Source: a virus | Strand: one strand, 5' to 3' | DNA length: 32,706 nt | Virus record (IMG/VR): IMGVR_UViG_3300021364_000097 | Location: 1-32,706 of that record | Part shown: one piece after another, positions 5,701 to 15,259 of the stretch | Numbering within the stretch: position 1 is the first letter of the stretch | Layout: each line of letters opens with the position of its first letter | Program-made: the position numbers and the translations under genes | The notes under the pieces: generated by a model | Told to the model about the DNA's origin: nothing | What the model saw: the letters and a program-made list of their open reading frames with translations, nothing else | Databases searched by the model: none

Positions 5701-8700
5701 TGCTAATCTCTATGTAACTGGTGCTCACGTTGCTGGTGAGGAAGAGCAATCAGTATATGTCTTCGATAAGGCACTGGAGATTGCTACAGCAGTTATCCAG
5801 AACATTGTATATAACCCTCGTGCTGGTCTCACCACCACTTACACACAGACTAGAGATCTAACAATTACTGTTGATCCTAATCCTGTTGGTGGACAGTATT
5901 GTGCTGATGTTATCTCAGCAATGACCACTTTGTTCAACTTGATCGAAGCTGGTATTGATAACGCTGGTACTGTATATCCTGCAAATGCTGGTGTATTTGC
6001 TGCAGCAACTAAGACATCACCACAGCAGACAGTAGTTGCTCGTCAGAATCCAACGACATCTACATCACAGTTTGCTAACCGCGCAACACTATTCACTGTT
6101 AATGCTGGTGGTACTAATCCTCACCGCTTTGAAACTGGAACTCCAGTTCGTCTGGTTGCTAGAGCAAAAGCAGGAACAACTCCTGATGAAAGAGATATCC
6201 GTCTACCAGTTGGATTCCAACCAAACAGAACTTACTTTGTAATTGCTCCTGGTAGAGATACTCAACCATTCAACTATAACCAAGCAAGTGTTTATAGTGG
6301 TATCTTTGATGGTGGCGATCAGACCAAACTGATGCTCGCTAACACCAAAGAGAACGCTGCAGCAGGTATCTACATCTATTCACCTGAAACTGAGGCGATT
6401 GATGATGATGTTGAGATCTTAATCCAACAGTATGTTCTAGATGAAACATACAATCTTCACGAGTATCGTGTTACTTTCGATGGTAGCAGCGGTACAGTAT
6501 TGAAGACGGATGTTGCACACATCTTCGACAAACCAACAACAGGATTGGGTGCTGATTATATTCAGAAGGTATTCTTCAGAGCAGAAGGTTCTGATGGTCA
6601 GGTAGGTACTCTACCCACACTGTCTGGTATTGGCGGTACACAAATCTCTGGTACAACTGAGTATTATGTACGCTACAATAGCGATGATACCTTTAAGATC
6701 TTTGCTACGGCACAAGATGCAATTACTGGTGCGCCAGAAGTAACACTAGTCAACAGCACGACTCAGTTCTGGTATGTTTTCGCTAACAAGCGTGTGTCTC
6801 CAATGAGATTCGATCCAACGTTTGTTGATACAAGTGCATCTAGATCACCTGCAATCACTGATGGTCTCTGGTATCTAAATCTTAAAGATGAGACTTCCAA
6901 CGACGATAACATCCTAGGAAGATTCAGTGAGAGTGACTATGATTCTGCTTCTGGTCAGGTTCAGACAACTGACTCTTTCTACACACGTCTTGAAGATAAG
7001 CGTGATAAAGATGATAGAATCTATCGTTTGCGTTATGTCCAACCAAAAGACTTCCCTGGTGCTGTAAGAAAACCAAACAATGGTTTTGTTATCAAGATTC
7101 GTACTGATACGAAGAGAAATCTTCTACCTCAGAAAATCGTACTCGAACCTATTGGAGGTGCTCCCGCATTAGCAGAGTTCCGTAACCCAGATACAACCAA
7201 TGCCGCTGAGGTTATTGGTATGTCTGTTAATCAGTTTGATTCTGCAGTTCAGGCTGGTACTCTAGATAAGGACAATATCTATGATCCAGATAACAATCCA
7301 GTTATTGTTAACACAGATAACTTCCTACGTTTCAGCATCCGCTCTGCTAGAACGGTCACAATTAACTCTCAACCACTGTTAGAAGTTACCGCGTTTGATC
7401 ATACTGTTGATGATACAAATGCACCACAACTTAAGAACACAGTCTTCCATACTGTAGAGATTAATGCACCTCAAGCAGGTACATTTACTGTAAGTAAGAC
7501 AACATCCACAGTATCCAATAGAGTTGAGTGGACTGGTGGTTCTAGTGGTTTTGGTTACATTCATGCTTACTTTAACGTTGGTGCTAAGCATTTCATCATT
7601 CTGAAAGATGTTAGTGCTCGTCCAACATATGATCCATTGGTCAACACAAGATTTGATCAAAATGGTGTCTATGCTGATCAACAGGCAGATGTAAATGGTG
7701 GTAGAGATCTAACTTCTAAGTATCTCTATGTTGTACAGGGTGCTAACGTATTCACTTTAACTCCTGGTGATACAGTAGATGACTCTGTTGGTAATACCTA
7801 TAAGGTTCTTTCTGTTGAAGATGAAAATGATATCGACGATACTTTCTACATCTTTGATGCCGAAGAAATTCAAGAGCGTGTATCTGGTCAGCAAGATGGT
7901 ATTTACTATCTAACTGCTGTTCGTGGTAACGTCACTCCACTACCTCGTGGTGCTGGTGTTGCTAACAACTTCCAGAACTTTAAGTTCTCTCAACCTATTT
8001 CATCACTGTATCCTCTAGACTACAAGAACGATCCAACTTGGTATCAGGTTATCGATAACAATGGTACTAAGGATACTCTAATCAAAGATCCACAGGCATC
8101 TAGTTCTTTTGCTGATAACTATACTCATGGTCTAGTTTACGTCAACGACTACAAGCGTTCAATGACGAAAGAGGCAGTTGTTGATCTAACTGAAAGTGCA
8201 TACTTTGAAGATTACACCTACACTGGTGCTAACTCAATTGCTGCACAAGATGGTAATGCAACATCTGGTTCCGAGCAAAGAAAGATTCCTATTGCTGGTG
8301 ATACTGCATCGGTTCACGATCAGAAAGTTTATGTTGAACTACGTAGACCATCTATCGCAAGATCTGGTAACCACACGTTTGAATACCTTGGTTTCGGTCC
8401 TGGTAACTACTCCACAGGTCTCCCAGCACGTCAGGAAGTCATTCTAACTGAGTTCCAAGACTACTATGCTCAAGCGAAGCGCCAAGACGGCGGTATCGTC
8501 TTCTACACGGGTCTAAACTCCAACGGTGACCTCTATATCGGTAACCGTAAGATTGACGCTATTACAGGCGAAGAGGAGTTCCTTGAGAGAGCAGTTCTAG
8601 CTGAGTCTGAGGATGATTCTGATCCTATTGAGTCACTGGTCACATCATTTGATACTCCAGTTACATTTAAGGATAAGATCACTGTTGAAGGTATTTCTTA

Positions 8701-11700
8701 CCTCAACAACAGAGTCATCATCAATACTCAACCACCTTCAGAATCACCAGCACTGGTCATTCAATCAAACCCAAGAAATGATGGTGGTAACGAAGATAAT
8801 ACTCTAACAAGAGGCAATTTCGCTAACCGAAGTGATGGCGACATTACCATTGATCGCAATAAAATTTCCGCGGCTATTTTTGAGACAAAAGGTCGCGGTA
8901 CAGTCTCCTTCCCTGGACAGAAGTATAGTCAGAGAACTCACTATTCATACTCTGAGCAGATCCCAACTAACAGAACTCCTGATCAAAGTTCAACATTCTC
9001 ATCTGACCAGTTTGTAAGATATTATCAATCTACAGATGTAGATGCGAATCCACAACCAGGAGATATGTTGCTAAAGGGCAATTCTATCCAAAACTCTGGT
9101 TCTCTTGGATGGATCTATGCGAACTATTATCAAGAGATCCCTGCTGGTAGCATTCTTGATCTTGTAACCAATGGTTCTGCAACTGTTAGAATTAACTGGA
9201 GTGGTGTTCTAACGAACGCAGACACCAGCATTAAGATGAGTGTTGGTAAGACAATCCGCATTCAAGGATTCTCTCAACCACTGATCAACGGTCTATGGAC
9301 AGTTACAAGAGCAGATCAAACAGGTGCTGATAATGACTTTATTGAATTTGTTGTTGCTAATGCGATCACTGGTGCAACTTACACTTGGGATCCAACAAAT
9401 CAACCAACCGCAGTTCTAGAGCGTTCTGAAGAATCGTGGAAAGAATTTGGTGTTCTTGGTTCTGAAGCACTTAGAACTGATACTGATGCTATCGGTGAGT
9501 ATAAGTTGGGTGTTAACACACTTGCTCGTACTGCACATGCTGCACACGAATTTGGATTCCTAACATATTCTGCTGGTGGAACAACATATGATCAGCAAGA
9601 ACCAAGAGCAAACTTGGATGTTGTTGGTAATGCATTCATTAGTGGTAGAACAATCACTAATTCTCAGTACATGGCTGGTACTGGAACTGCAAAGGGTGAG
9701 ACGAATGTTCATGAAGCATTCCTAGTTGGCGGTGACTCTGCTTCACCACAATCTACAGCACTGTTTAGAGTTGATACAGTCAACAATCGTGTTGGTATTA
9801 ACCTATCCAGAAGTGATTTAAGTGATACTTTAACAATTAATGGTACACTTAAACTACTTGGTGCAAATGCTGATGTAGATATTGACGGCGATCTCAATGT
9901 TGATGGTGGAGACATCACAACAAATGAATCGACATTCAATCTACTGAATGATAATGCACTCACAGTAAATGCATTTGGTGATGCTACTGCACTTAACATT
10001 GCTGATGATGCAACATCAGATCAAACTATCAATATTGGTACATCTGCTGCAGGACTTGGTACTCTCAATATTCATACCAGTCTAGACAGATCGGTTATTA
10101 ACATTGGTACAACACCAAATAATAATCCTACATCAACGTCTGTTATTACAATTGGTGGTGGATTCCAGAATACTGCTAACTCCACACTGACTGTTAAGAA
10201 CGCTCAGACAATTCTTGATGGTGATCTAGATATTAATGGTGGTGATATTCAGTCTAATTCTTCTACTATTAATCTCTTTACGAGATCTGGTGCTGGTAAC
10301 ATCGTCAACTTTGCATCGAGAGCGTCACAGTTCACTCTTGGTGGTGTTGCTGGAACAACAACAATTAGAAACTCTCTGATTGTTAACGGCGATACAGACA
10401 TGATGGGTGATGTCACCATGAATGGTGGATCAAACAGTGGTACTGTTACTGTTACTAGAGCATCACTGAATACCAGTAAGATTGCACACTCTGCTGGTTC
10501 ACTTTCAAATCTGAATGTTGACTTCTATGAGTTCATCGCTGATATTGATGGTGCTGAAATTATTACCAGTGTAAATGGTAGCAACGGTCAAATGGTTGTT
10601 GCAGATAACTATTTCCTCGATGGTAACACAGTTAGATTCAGTGATACCACTGGTCTTTCTAACAACATAAACACCACTACAACATACTTCGTCGTTAATA
10701 GTTCTGCTGCTAATGGAACACTTCAGATTGCTGCTACTGAGGGTGGTACTCCTATTGTTTTCTCTGGTACTCCTGGTACTTCAACTGGCATCACACTTCA
10801 GAACACGTTGGTTGATACTGGATCAGGCACTAACGCTTGGACTGGTAATTCTTCTGATGCTGAGTATACTAGACTTCCTGTTAATAACGTTGAGGGTATT
10901 GAGATCGGTGATATTCTAATCATCGGTAATGAACTAGTTGAGGTTATCTCTCCTGGTCCAGATGCTAATACTAGAATCGTTCCTGTTAACAGAGGTGTTG
11001 ATTGTACAGACATTCCAACCAACACAGCAGACAACACAGTTATCAACAAACTTGCTAAGTCTCCTGGTGCAACATATACAGTTGGTAGAGTTCCACAGAA
11101 CGCAGCAACTCCTGCAGTATCTAATCTAAATGCAGTTGCAGATACACTTGAAGTTCCTATTGGTGAACTACAAGAAGGTGATGCAGTTTCCTTTAGTTCA
11201 ATCGGAAGCATTCAAGGTGCTATCGTACAAGGTACAACATACTTCGTAGCGAACGTTATTAACGATACTGCTAATAGCGTCACTAGATTTAACCTAGCAG
11301 CTGATCCTGGCGGTGGTGCTCTAGACATTACTGGCGGATCTACTACTGGTGCAGTCCTCAACTTCAGCGATACTTTGATTGCTCTCGCTGAGTTTGGTGG
11401 TCAGATTAAGGTTGGTGATTACCTGAGAATCAGTCCAAGTACAAGTTGCCCATCAGGTGAATTTGTAGAGGTTATCACTGTTAACACTACAAATGCTGAG
11501 AAGTTTACTGTTAATAATGGTGCAAATCAGGATAGATTCGTAATTGATTCTGTCTTTGGTGGTGTTGACTCAACCATTCTTGGTGAGCAAGACTTCAGCA
11601 TTAACCTCACTGCTGTTGCATCAACCAATGCAGATGATAACAAGTTCAGAGTTATTAATGGAACTGGTCTCAATCCAACAGAGAGATTTACAATCAATGC

Positions 11701-12586
11701 TGCTGGTACTACTGACTTTGTTGGTGATGGAACTACGGCAGATCCTAATGCTAGACTCAGATCTGATGGTATGTTCTGGTTGTCTAATATCTTCAGAATT
11801 ACCAACGGAAATGGTGATAATATTGATAGCAATAGCGAAGATCTCTCTCTATACTTCGACAACAGTAGTGGTAACCTAGATGTTCAGGGTCACATCAGAC
11901 TTGGTGATAATCTCTCCATGTTCAAAGATCATGGTAATGGTGTTGGATTCAGTCAAGGTGATCGTGTCTTCCATGTTGAAAATGCTGATGGTGATACAAC
12001 AATCGGTGAAACTGGTGGTGCATATGGTGAAGGTGATCTAACTGTTAACGGTGGTCATCTCACGTTGGTTGGTACATCAACCACAACCCCAAGTAGCACT
12101 GATTATCCACTAAGCATCACAAACATGGGTGTAAGTGGTAATAGAAACTATAGAATCCGTCGTGATGCTGCTATTGATGCATTCGGTGTTACTCAGTTCT
12201 ATAACAAGAACGGTGGTCGTAGATGGGATTACATCAACGCTAACACAACACTTGAAACTGGTAAGAACTACATCGTCGCAGTTTCTGCAGATACGGTTCT
12301 AACTCTACCATCTGACGCAGAAACAGGTGATATGATTAGATTCATCGAAGTTAGTGGTTCAATCTCATATGCACAGTCTATAATTCTTCGCGCTCCAACT
12401 GGTGTTGCTATTCAAGGTGATACCACTGGTACAAACGCTGGTGGTCTTCCTTCCGCTTATCAAGGTGGTGAGTTGATTGTCCAAACTAGAAATGCTGGTT
12501 TCGGAGTAGTCTTCATGGGATCACAAGATGGTGGTGGTCAGTCAATTCCGACTACATATAGAGGATGGTGGTTAACCGAAATTTGA
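2783..12586 (+). CDS. Giant virion structural / tail-fibre-like protein, 3267 aa
   Basis: This is the largest gene in the window. Its N-terminus (a GRYLYVSPDDFNASDELDNR segment, then NRPFKTIQRAFIEVARYS) looks like the start of a right-handed beta-helix spike or pectin-lyase-like fold. Two related helical modules follow at about residues 653-714 and 911-976, each with a C..D.....D.I..... pattern and an AA..Y ending. The middle and C-terminal parts are rich in Gly, Asn, Asp and Thr, with beta repeats such as LNVDGGDITTNES and LDINGGDIQSNSS, typical of trimeric phage fibres. There are no membrane segments. It is followed by three tail-collar genes, so a tail-fibre or baseplate-associated adhesin is likely. 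Very large proteins of this kind are usual in cyanomyoviruses. The exact position in the virion is inferred. Confidence 0.85.
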   Translation: MPLTRLDNLISSKTGRYLYVSPDDFNASDELDNRGNSPNRPFKTIQRAFIEVARYSYLPGIDNDRFDEFTIMLMPGDHYIDNRPGPANNSTTPVFSFDQSNNAWTDSSLLDLSNPNNVLYQFNGTEGGCVVPRGCSLVGYDLRRTIIRPLYVPDPADKEQARTSMFNVTGGAYIWQFTIKDGDLTTKSPLYDSNTGVGKVYYRKNDSANLAIPEFSHHKITVFEYAQKTELEIYYEKIAKAFAEYQPTIDDANEFGAKIQETRIVGPLSDLRTIDSIRVTDSSPAGTVTVQVTTKIAHGYIEGQYVAIQENGLDDALNGTFDVTSLDTTNRRVFEFELTGTVAGLGLQNNQTYTTGNGLSTNAYVQAEVDSVESASPYMFNLSIRSTWGICGLWANGAKASGFKSMVCAQYTGVSLQKDDRAFIRYDRFTNTWNQASLSDAFATTPYHTKGDAYWKDDWRNFHIRASNDSFVQCVSIFAVGFADHFLMESGGDMSITNSNSNFGNTSLHAIGHKGYSFNQDKGGYISDIIPPERLIESSANEEEVDYYTWDVQASRGTNTKLYFAGTGITDPKKRPAATINGYRIGAKSNDKIYVELDPYAAGSGRTTPTDAVFNATLSPSGFISYPSSMQILNPTTVVVDNKNQDAANRIEDNKDLIAEEAYGYITTKYPALLTKNITITKCKRDIGYLLDAIIGDLRLGGNINTVQAAEAYFTGGQLNYIDGEKFETIEGFEYARDLAIAAMRNWDFLQTGCTVTNGSAYVTVPTTVGLSIGMKVEEYTVVNSNNTTVDTNSLTTSNIPANTYIRNIVNSTTIELGSVVNGVRAYLTTGQAVNAIGTNSNAKILFKLEDDNGDRKGIWSSEEGTVDTTITQDTVYPECATTASAIQSLFGQVKTILNNGINPVGDRFADASDLLLANKNYIADVAVKDMEIQYPNFNVPGGSVNCFDDVVDVVETIAYNVKYGSNNQVYDAANLYVTGAHVAGEEEQSVYVFDKALEIATAVIQNIVYNPRAGLTTTYTQTRDLTITVDPNPVGGQYCADVISAMTTLFNLIEAGIDNAGTVYPANAGVFAAATKTSPQQTVVARQNPTTSTSQFANRATLFTVNAGGTNPHRFETGTPVRLVARAKAGTTPDERDIRLPVGFQPNRTYFVIAPGRDTQPFNYNQASVYSGIFDGGDQTKLMLANTKENAAAGIYIYSPETEAIDDDVEILIQQYVLDETYNLHEYRVTFDGSSGTVLKTDVAHIFDKPTTGLGADYIQKVFFRAEGSDGQVGTLPTLSGIGGTQISGTTEYYVRYNSDDTFKIFATAQDAITGAPEVTLVNSTTQFWYVFANKRVSPMRFDPTFVDTSASRSPAITDGLWYLNLKDETSNDDNILGRFSESDYDSASGQVQTTDSFYTRLEDKRDKDDRIYRLRYVQPKDFPGAVRKPNNGFVIKIRTDTKRNLLPQKIVLEPIGGAPALAEFRNPDTTNAAEVIGMSVNQFDSAVQAGTLDKDNIYDPDNNPVIVNTDNFLRFSIRSARTVTINSQPLLEVTAFDHTVDDTNAPQLKNTVFHTVEINAPQAGTFTVSKTTSTVSNRVEWTGGSSGFGYIHAYFNVGAKHFIILKDVSARPTYDPLVNTRFDQNGVYADQQADVNGGRDLTSKYLYVVQGANVFTLTPGDTVDDSVGNTYKVLSVEDENDIDDTFYIFDAEEIQERVSGQQDGIYYLTAVRGNVTPLPRGAGVANNFQNFKFSQPISSLYPLDYKNDPTWYQVIDNNGTKDTLIKDPQASSSFADNYTHGLVYVNDYKRSMTKEAVVDLTESAYFEDYTYTGANSIAAQDGNATSGSEQRKIPIAGDTASVHDQKVYVELRRPSIARSGNHTFEYLGFGPGNYSTGLPARQEVILTEFQDYYAQAKRQDGGIVFYTGLNSNGDLYIGNRKIDAITGEEEFLERAVLAESEDDSDPIESLVTSFDTPVTFKDKITVEGISYLNNRVIINTQPPSESPALVIQSNPRNDGGNEDNTLTRGNFANRSDGDITIDRNKISAAIFETKGRGTVSFPGQKYSQRTHYSYSEQIPTNRTPDQSSTFSSDQFVRYYQSTDVDANPQPGDMLLKGNSIQNSGSLGWIYANYYQEIPAGSILDLVTNGSATVRINWSGVLTNADTSIKMSVGKTIRIQGFSQPLINGLWTVTRADQTGADNDFIEFVVANAITGATYTWDPTNQPTAVLERSEESWKEFGVLGSEALRTDTDAIGEYKLGVNTLARTAHAAHEFGFLTYSAGGTTYDQQEPRANLDVVGNAFISGRTITNSQYMAGTGTAKGETNVHEAFLVGGDSASPQSTALFRVDTVNNRVGINLSRSDLSDTLTINGTLKLLGANADVDIDGDLNVDGGDITTNESTFNLLNDNALTVNAFGDATALNIADDATSDQTINIGTSAAGLGTLNIHTSLDRSVINIGTTPNNNPTSTSVITIGGGFQNTANSTLTVKNAQTILDGDLDINGGDIQSNSSTINLFTRSGAGNIVNFASRASQFTLGGVAGTTTIRNSLIVNGDTDMMGDVTMNGGSNSGTVTVTRASLNTSKIAHSAGSLSNLNVDFYEFIADIDGAEIITSVNGSNGQMVVADNYFLDGNTVRFSDTTGLSNNINTTTTYFVVNSSAANGTLQIAATEGGTPIVFSGTPGTSTGITLQNTLVDTGSGTNAWTGNSSDAEYTRLPVNNVEGIEIGDILIIGNELVEVISPGPDANTRIVPVNRGVDCTDIPTNTADNTVINKLAKSPGATYTVGRVPQNAATPAVSNLNAVADTLEVPIGELQEGDAVSFSSIGSIQGAIVQGTTYFVANVINDTANSVTRFNLAADPGGGALDITGGSTTGAVLNFSDTLIALAEFGGQIKVGDYLRISPSTSCPSGEFVEVITVNTTNAEKFTVNNGANQDRFVIDSVFGGVDSTILGEQDFSINLTAVASTNADDNKFRVINGTGLNPTERFTINAAGTTDFVGDGTTADPNARLRSDGMFWLSNIFRITNGNGDNIDSNSEDLSLYFDNSSGNLDVQGHIRLGDNLSMFKDHGNGVGFSQGDRVFHVENADGDTTIGETGGAYGEGDLTVNGGHLTLVGTSTTTPSSTDYPLSITNMGVSGNRNYRIRRDAAIDAFGVTQFYNKNGGRRWDYINANTTLETGKNYIVAVSADTVLTLPSDAETGDMIRFIEVSGSISYAQSIILRAPTGVAIQGDTTGTNAGGLPSAYQGGELIVQTRNAGFGVVFMGSQDGGGQSIPTTYRGWWLTEI
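4739..5716 (+). repeat. Two diverged copies of a helical module inside the giant structural gene
   Basis: The segments encoded at about 4739-4923 and 5513-5716 align by eye. Both have a helix before a K/Q-YP motif, a cysteine (TKCKRDIGYLLDAI versus VNCFDDVVDVVETI), then a GGN or GSN turn and AA..Y. They suggest an internal duplication. The copies are diverged at the DNA level. Confidence 0.5.
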
Positions 12587-12595
12587 TAACTAAAA

Positions 12596-14134
12596 ATGTC
12601 TAAAAGTTACGAAACAGAAAGGAGAATGCGTGCTGCTTCAATCGGCACCATTCTCCCTTGGACAGGAAGTGCAGGAGATAAACCTGATGGTTGGATCGAA
12701 TGCAATGGACAAACACTAGAAGCAATTGACTATCCAGTTCTTGCTTCAGTTATTGGTAACACCTATGGTCCTACTAATGGACTGAATGGTAGAGCTTATG
12801 GTGCATACATTCTTGGAGATCAGTTTAGACTACCTACACTGAATGGTAGAGTCCTTGCTGATTATGAAGCAGATTATTTGTCTATAACTGCACTGCAGAT
12901 GGGACAAAATTATGCATCTGGTGCTGTCGGTGGTATCAACATTATTCAGGGCGAGGTTGATTTACTTAGAAGTGCTACTAATCCACAAACAATTACTAAT
13001 GGAACCGCAAACTTAGCAAATGGTACTGGAGTTTCTGGTACTGGACTGCAACTTAGTGTAAGTTGCAACTCTGCTGGTAGAGTTGGTATTGATAACGTTA
13101 TTGCACCTGGATCTGGATTTGCAGCAGGAAATCAATTCACAATCCCTGCATCTTTGTTTGGTTCAAATGCTCAGGAAGATGTTGTTCTTGAAGTTCAGTG
13201 GGTTCTACCATCAGTTGCTGATGTTTTAACACCATCTGGAGCAGGAACTACACAACTTATTGCTGGTAACGGAGACACAACTACTCCACCAACATCAGCA
13301 AATGCTACAGCAGACATTAACTTTGTTGTTTCTGACTCCAGTAATCTAACCGCACAGATTAGAGATTTTAGTATCAACCCACCAGCATACTTCAAATCAT
13401 TCTATACAGTTCCTAGAAGACTTTCTAAGGATCACATGCCTTCTCATAGACATGCTAATCCCTCAGGTGAGTCTGGATATAATCGTGCTGACCCTGATGC
13501 TGGTTTCGTTGAAGGATTCCAATGTCCCTCTTTTGGATCTTCTGTAGAAGGAAATCAAAAACAAAAATCACTACAATCACCACGAGATTCTGTTCTTCCT
13601 GGAGTTGGATTTGTTACTACATTTGAGGAAGGAATAACAATTGTTTCTACAGCTGGACCTGCAAAACTAAACACTAATAGTATTGGTGGTGGTCTTGGTG
13701 TTGATCAACCTGTTTGGTCTGGTCCTCATCCTAGACCTTTGAATGGTAACTCTGGTGCTAGTGGAAACTGTAACTACAGAGAAGCAGCAGCAAGTGGATT
13801 GTTTACCAATAGAAAAAACTGGTATGGTAATCAATCAGCAAACCAAATTGCTAATGCTGGCGGTACATCTAAAACATATCCAACAACTCTAAACCACAAT
13901 GGTGAAGATCATACGGGAATTAGATCTCATAATCACTATAGTTTTGAGGTTTCTATGAACGCTGGATTCTTGAGACCACCAACAATTGTTCCTGTTAACA
14001 ACTTGCAAATTGATAGCACTTTGACTGGTGTAGCAACTAATATTGCTGCTCAAAACCTCCCTGCAGCACTAAATATCAATGTGGACGTTAAAACTCCATC
14101 ATTAACCATGATTTATCTTATCCGAGCTTTCTAA
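12596..14134 (+). CDS. Phage tail-collar domain protein 1, 512 aa
   Basis: Residues 16-58 form a phage tail-collar domain: IGTILPWTG, then KPDGWIECNGQTL, then YPVLASVIGNTYG. The domain is found in T4 gp12-type short tail fibres. A histidine-rich patch, HMPSHRHA near residue 280, could bind metal as in T4 gp12; a later HNHYSF segment is similar. The C-terminus LTMIYLIRAF resembles the ends of the next two proteins. It starts nine bases after the giant gene and its stop overlaps the next start by one base (TAATG), so the three collar genes form one translation unit. A receptor-binding or baseplate fibre role is likely. Confidence 0.85.
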   Translation: MSKSYETERRMRAASIGTILPWTGSAGDKPDGWIECNGQTLEAIDYPVLASVIGNTYGPTNGLNGRAYGAYILGDQFRLPTLNGRVLADYEADYLSITALQMGQNYASGAVGGINIIQGEVDLLRSATNPQTITNGTANLANGTGVSGTGLQLSVSCNSAGRVGIDNVIAPGSGFAAGNQFTIPASLFGSNAQEDVVLEVQWVLPSVADVLTPSGAGTTQLIAGNGDTTTPPTSANATADINFVVSDSSNLTAQIRDFSINPPAYFKSFYTVPRRLSKDHMPSHRHANPSGESGYNRADPDAGFVEGFQCPSFGSSVEGNQKQKSLQSPRDSVLPGVGFVTTFEEGITIVSTAGPAKLNTNSIGGGLGVDQPVWSGPHPRPLNGNSGASGNCNYREAAASGLFTNRKNWYGNQSANQIANAGGTSKTYPTTLNHNGEDHTGIRSHNHYSFEVSMNAGFLRPPTIVPVNNLQIDSTLTGVATNIAAQNLPAALNINVDVKTPSLTMIYLIRAF

Positions 14135-15258
14135 TGAAGTTTTTACAAAAAGAAAGAGCAAAATTAGGATCTGCTCCTGGAACGATTATCCAGTGGTCTA
14201 CTCCCGTTTTGGATAATGATCCAGATTCATCAAATAACGTCACTGATTTACCAGCTGGTTATTTGAAGTGTGATGGGTCAATCTATAGCAGCAGGCAATA
14301 TCCGTATCTAGCGCAAATTCTAGGTACTGGTGCTGGTAGTCTCTATAAAAAAGATGATCAAACTCTAGATGATGATCAGTTTCAAGTTCCAGATTTAGGA
14401 TCTAAACATATTGAGGCATCTGTTGGTGCAAACATTGGTTCATACAGAAATGATACAAAAGTAACTGGAACAGATACCGTAGTACAGAAAGCAGGTGTTG
14501 GTGTAGATATTTTCTCTAATATCGGTGATACAGCACAGGTGGGATTCAACGGTGTTTTTACTGTACCATCACAAAACTTTGCTCTAAATGGTAATGTTGG
14601 TTGGACTTTCCCAACATCATCTGAGACTGAGAGTGTTAGTGATAGAGCGATCGGTCCTCACATGCACTATTCTTCCACGGGTAGAGTTGCAGTTAAAGAG
14701 GCACCTGGATTTGGTAATACTTCTAGACCATATTATTTACGTCCAGAAGATGCTACAACGGCATCACCTGATTGCAATTCAGTTGGTGAAGCATATCATA
14801 GTCGCGAAGGTCAAGGTCCCAATTACTGTAATAACACCTGTGAGAACTTTCAGGAGTCGTTTATTGGTAACGTGCAGGGATCTTCTTCTCTGTGGGCAAC
14901 TTCTAAAACGATCTCTACCATCACTGCAGCAAACTGGCCAAACACTGCTACAATTAACGTAGGTAATTTAAGACCATTTGATACAGTACCACAAGGTGCT
15001 CAGATTGCATATGCAACTGCTAGAAACACTGAGCAGGTAGTTGAGTCTCCACCTGGAACAGATACTACTGACCTTACGTCACACTCTCATAGACTTGATA
15101 GAGATTTTACTGAAACTGATTATGAAGCGACAACTGATGTCGGAACCATCAGACCTGATGGATTGAGTGCTTCTGTTAACGTTAGAACGTCAACAGCGAC
15201 TAAATTTGATGATGTTGTCTCTCCATATATCGTTGTTGAATTTCTAATCAAATACTAA
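14134..15258 (+). CDS. Phage tail-collar domain protein 2, 374 aa
   Basis: The N-terminus PGTIIQWS, followed by LPAGYLKCDGSIY and YPYLAQILG (residues about 17-68), is a tail-collar domain. It also contains IGPHMHYSS near residue 170 and SHSHRL near 315, histidine pairs in the same relative places as in the preceding paralogue. The C-terminus YIVVEFLIKY matches the family ending. It is one of three tandem paralogues that probably arose by duplication. It is shorter than the first, mostly in the middle region. Likely a short tail fibre or fibre-tip component. Confidence 0.84.
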   Translation: MKFLQKERAKLGSAPGTIIQWSTPVLDNDPDSSNNVTDLPAGYLKCDGSIYSSRQYPYLAQILGTGAGSLYKKDDQTLDDDQFQVPDLGSKHIEASVGANIGSYRNDTKVTGTDTVVQKAGVGVDIFSNIGDTAQVGFNGVFTVPSQNFALNGNVGWTFPTSSETESVSDRAIGPHMHYSSTGRVAVKEAPGFGNTSRPYYLRPEDATTASPDCNSVGEAYHSREGQGPNYCNNTCENFQESFIGNVQGSSSLWATSKTISTITAANWPNTATINVGNLRPFDTVPQGAQIAYATARNTEQVVESPPGTDTTDLTSHSHRLDRDFTETDYEATTDVGTIRPDGLSASVNVRTSTATKFDDVVSPYIVVEFLIKY

Positions 15259-15259
15259 A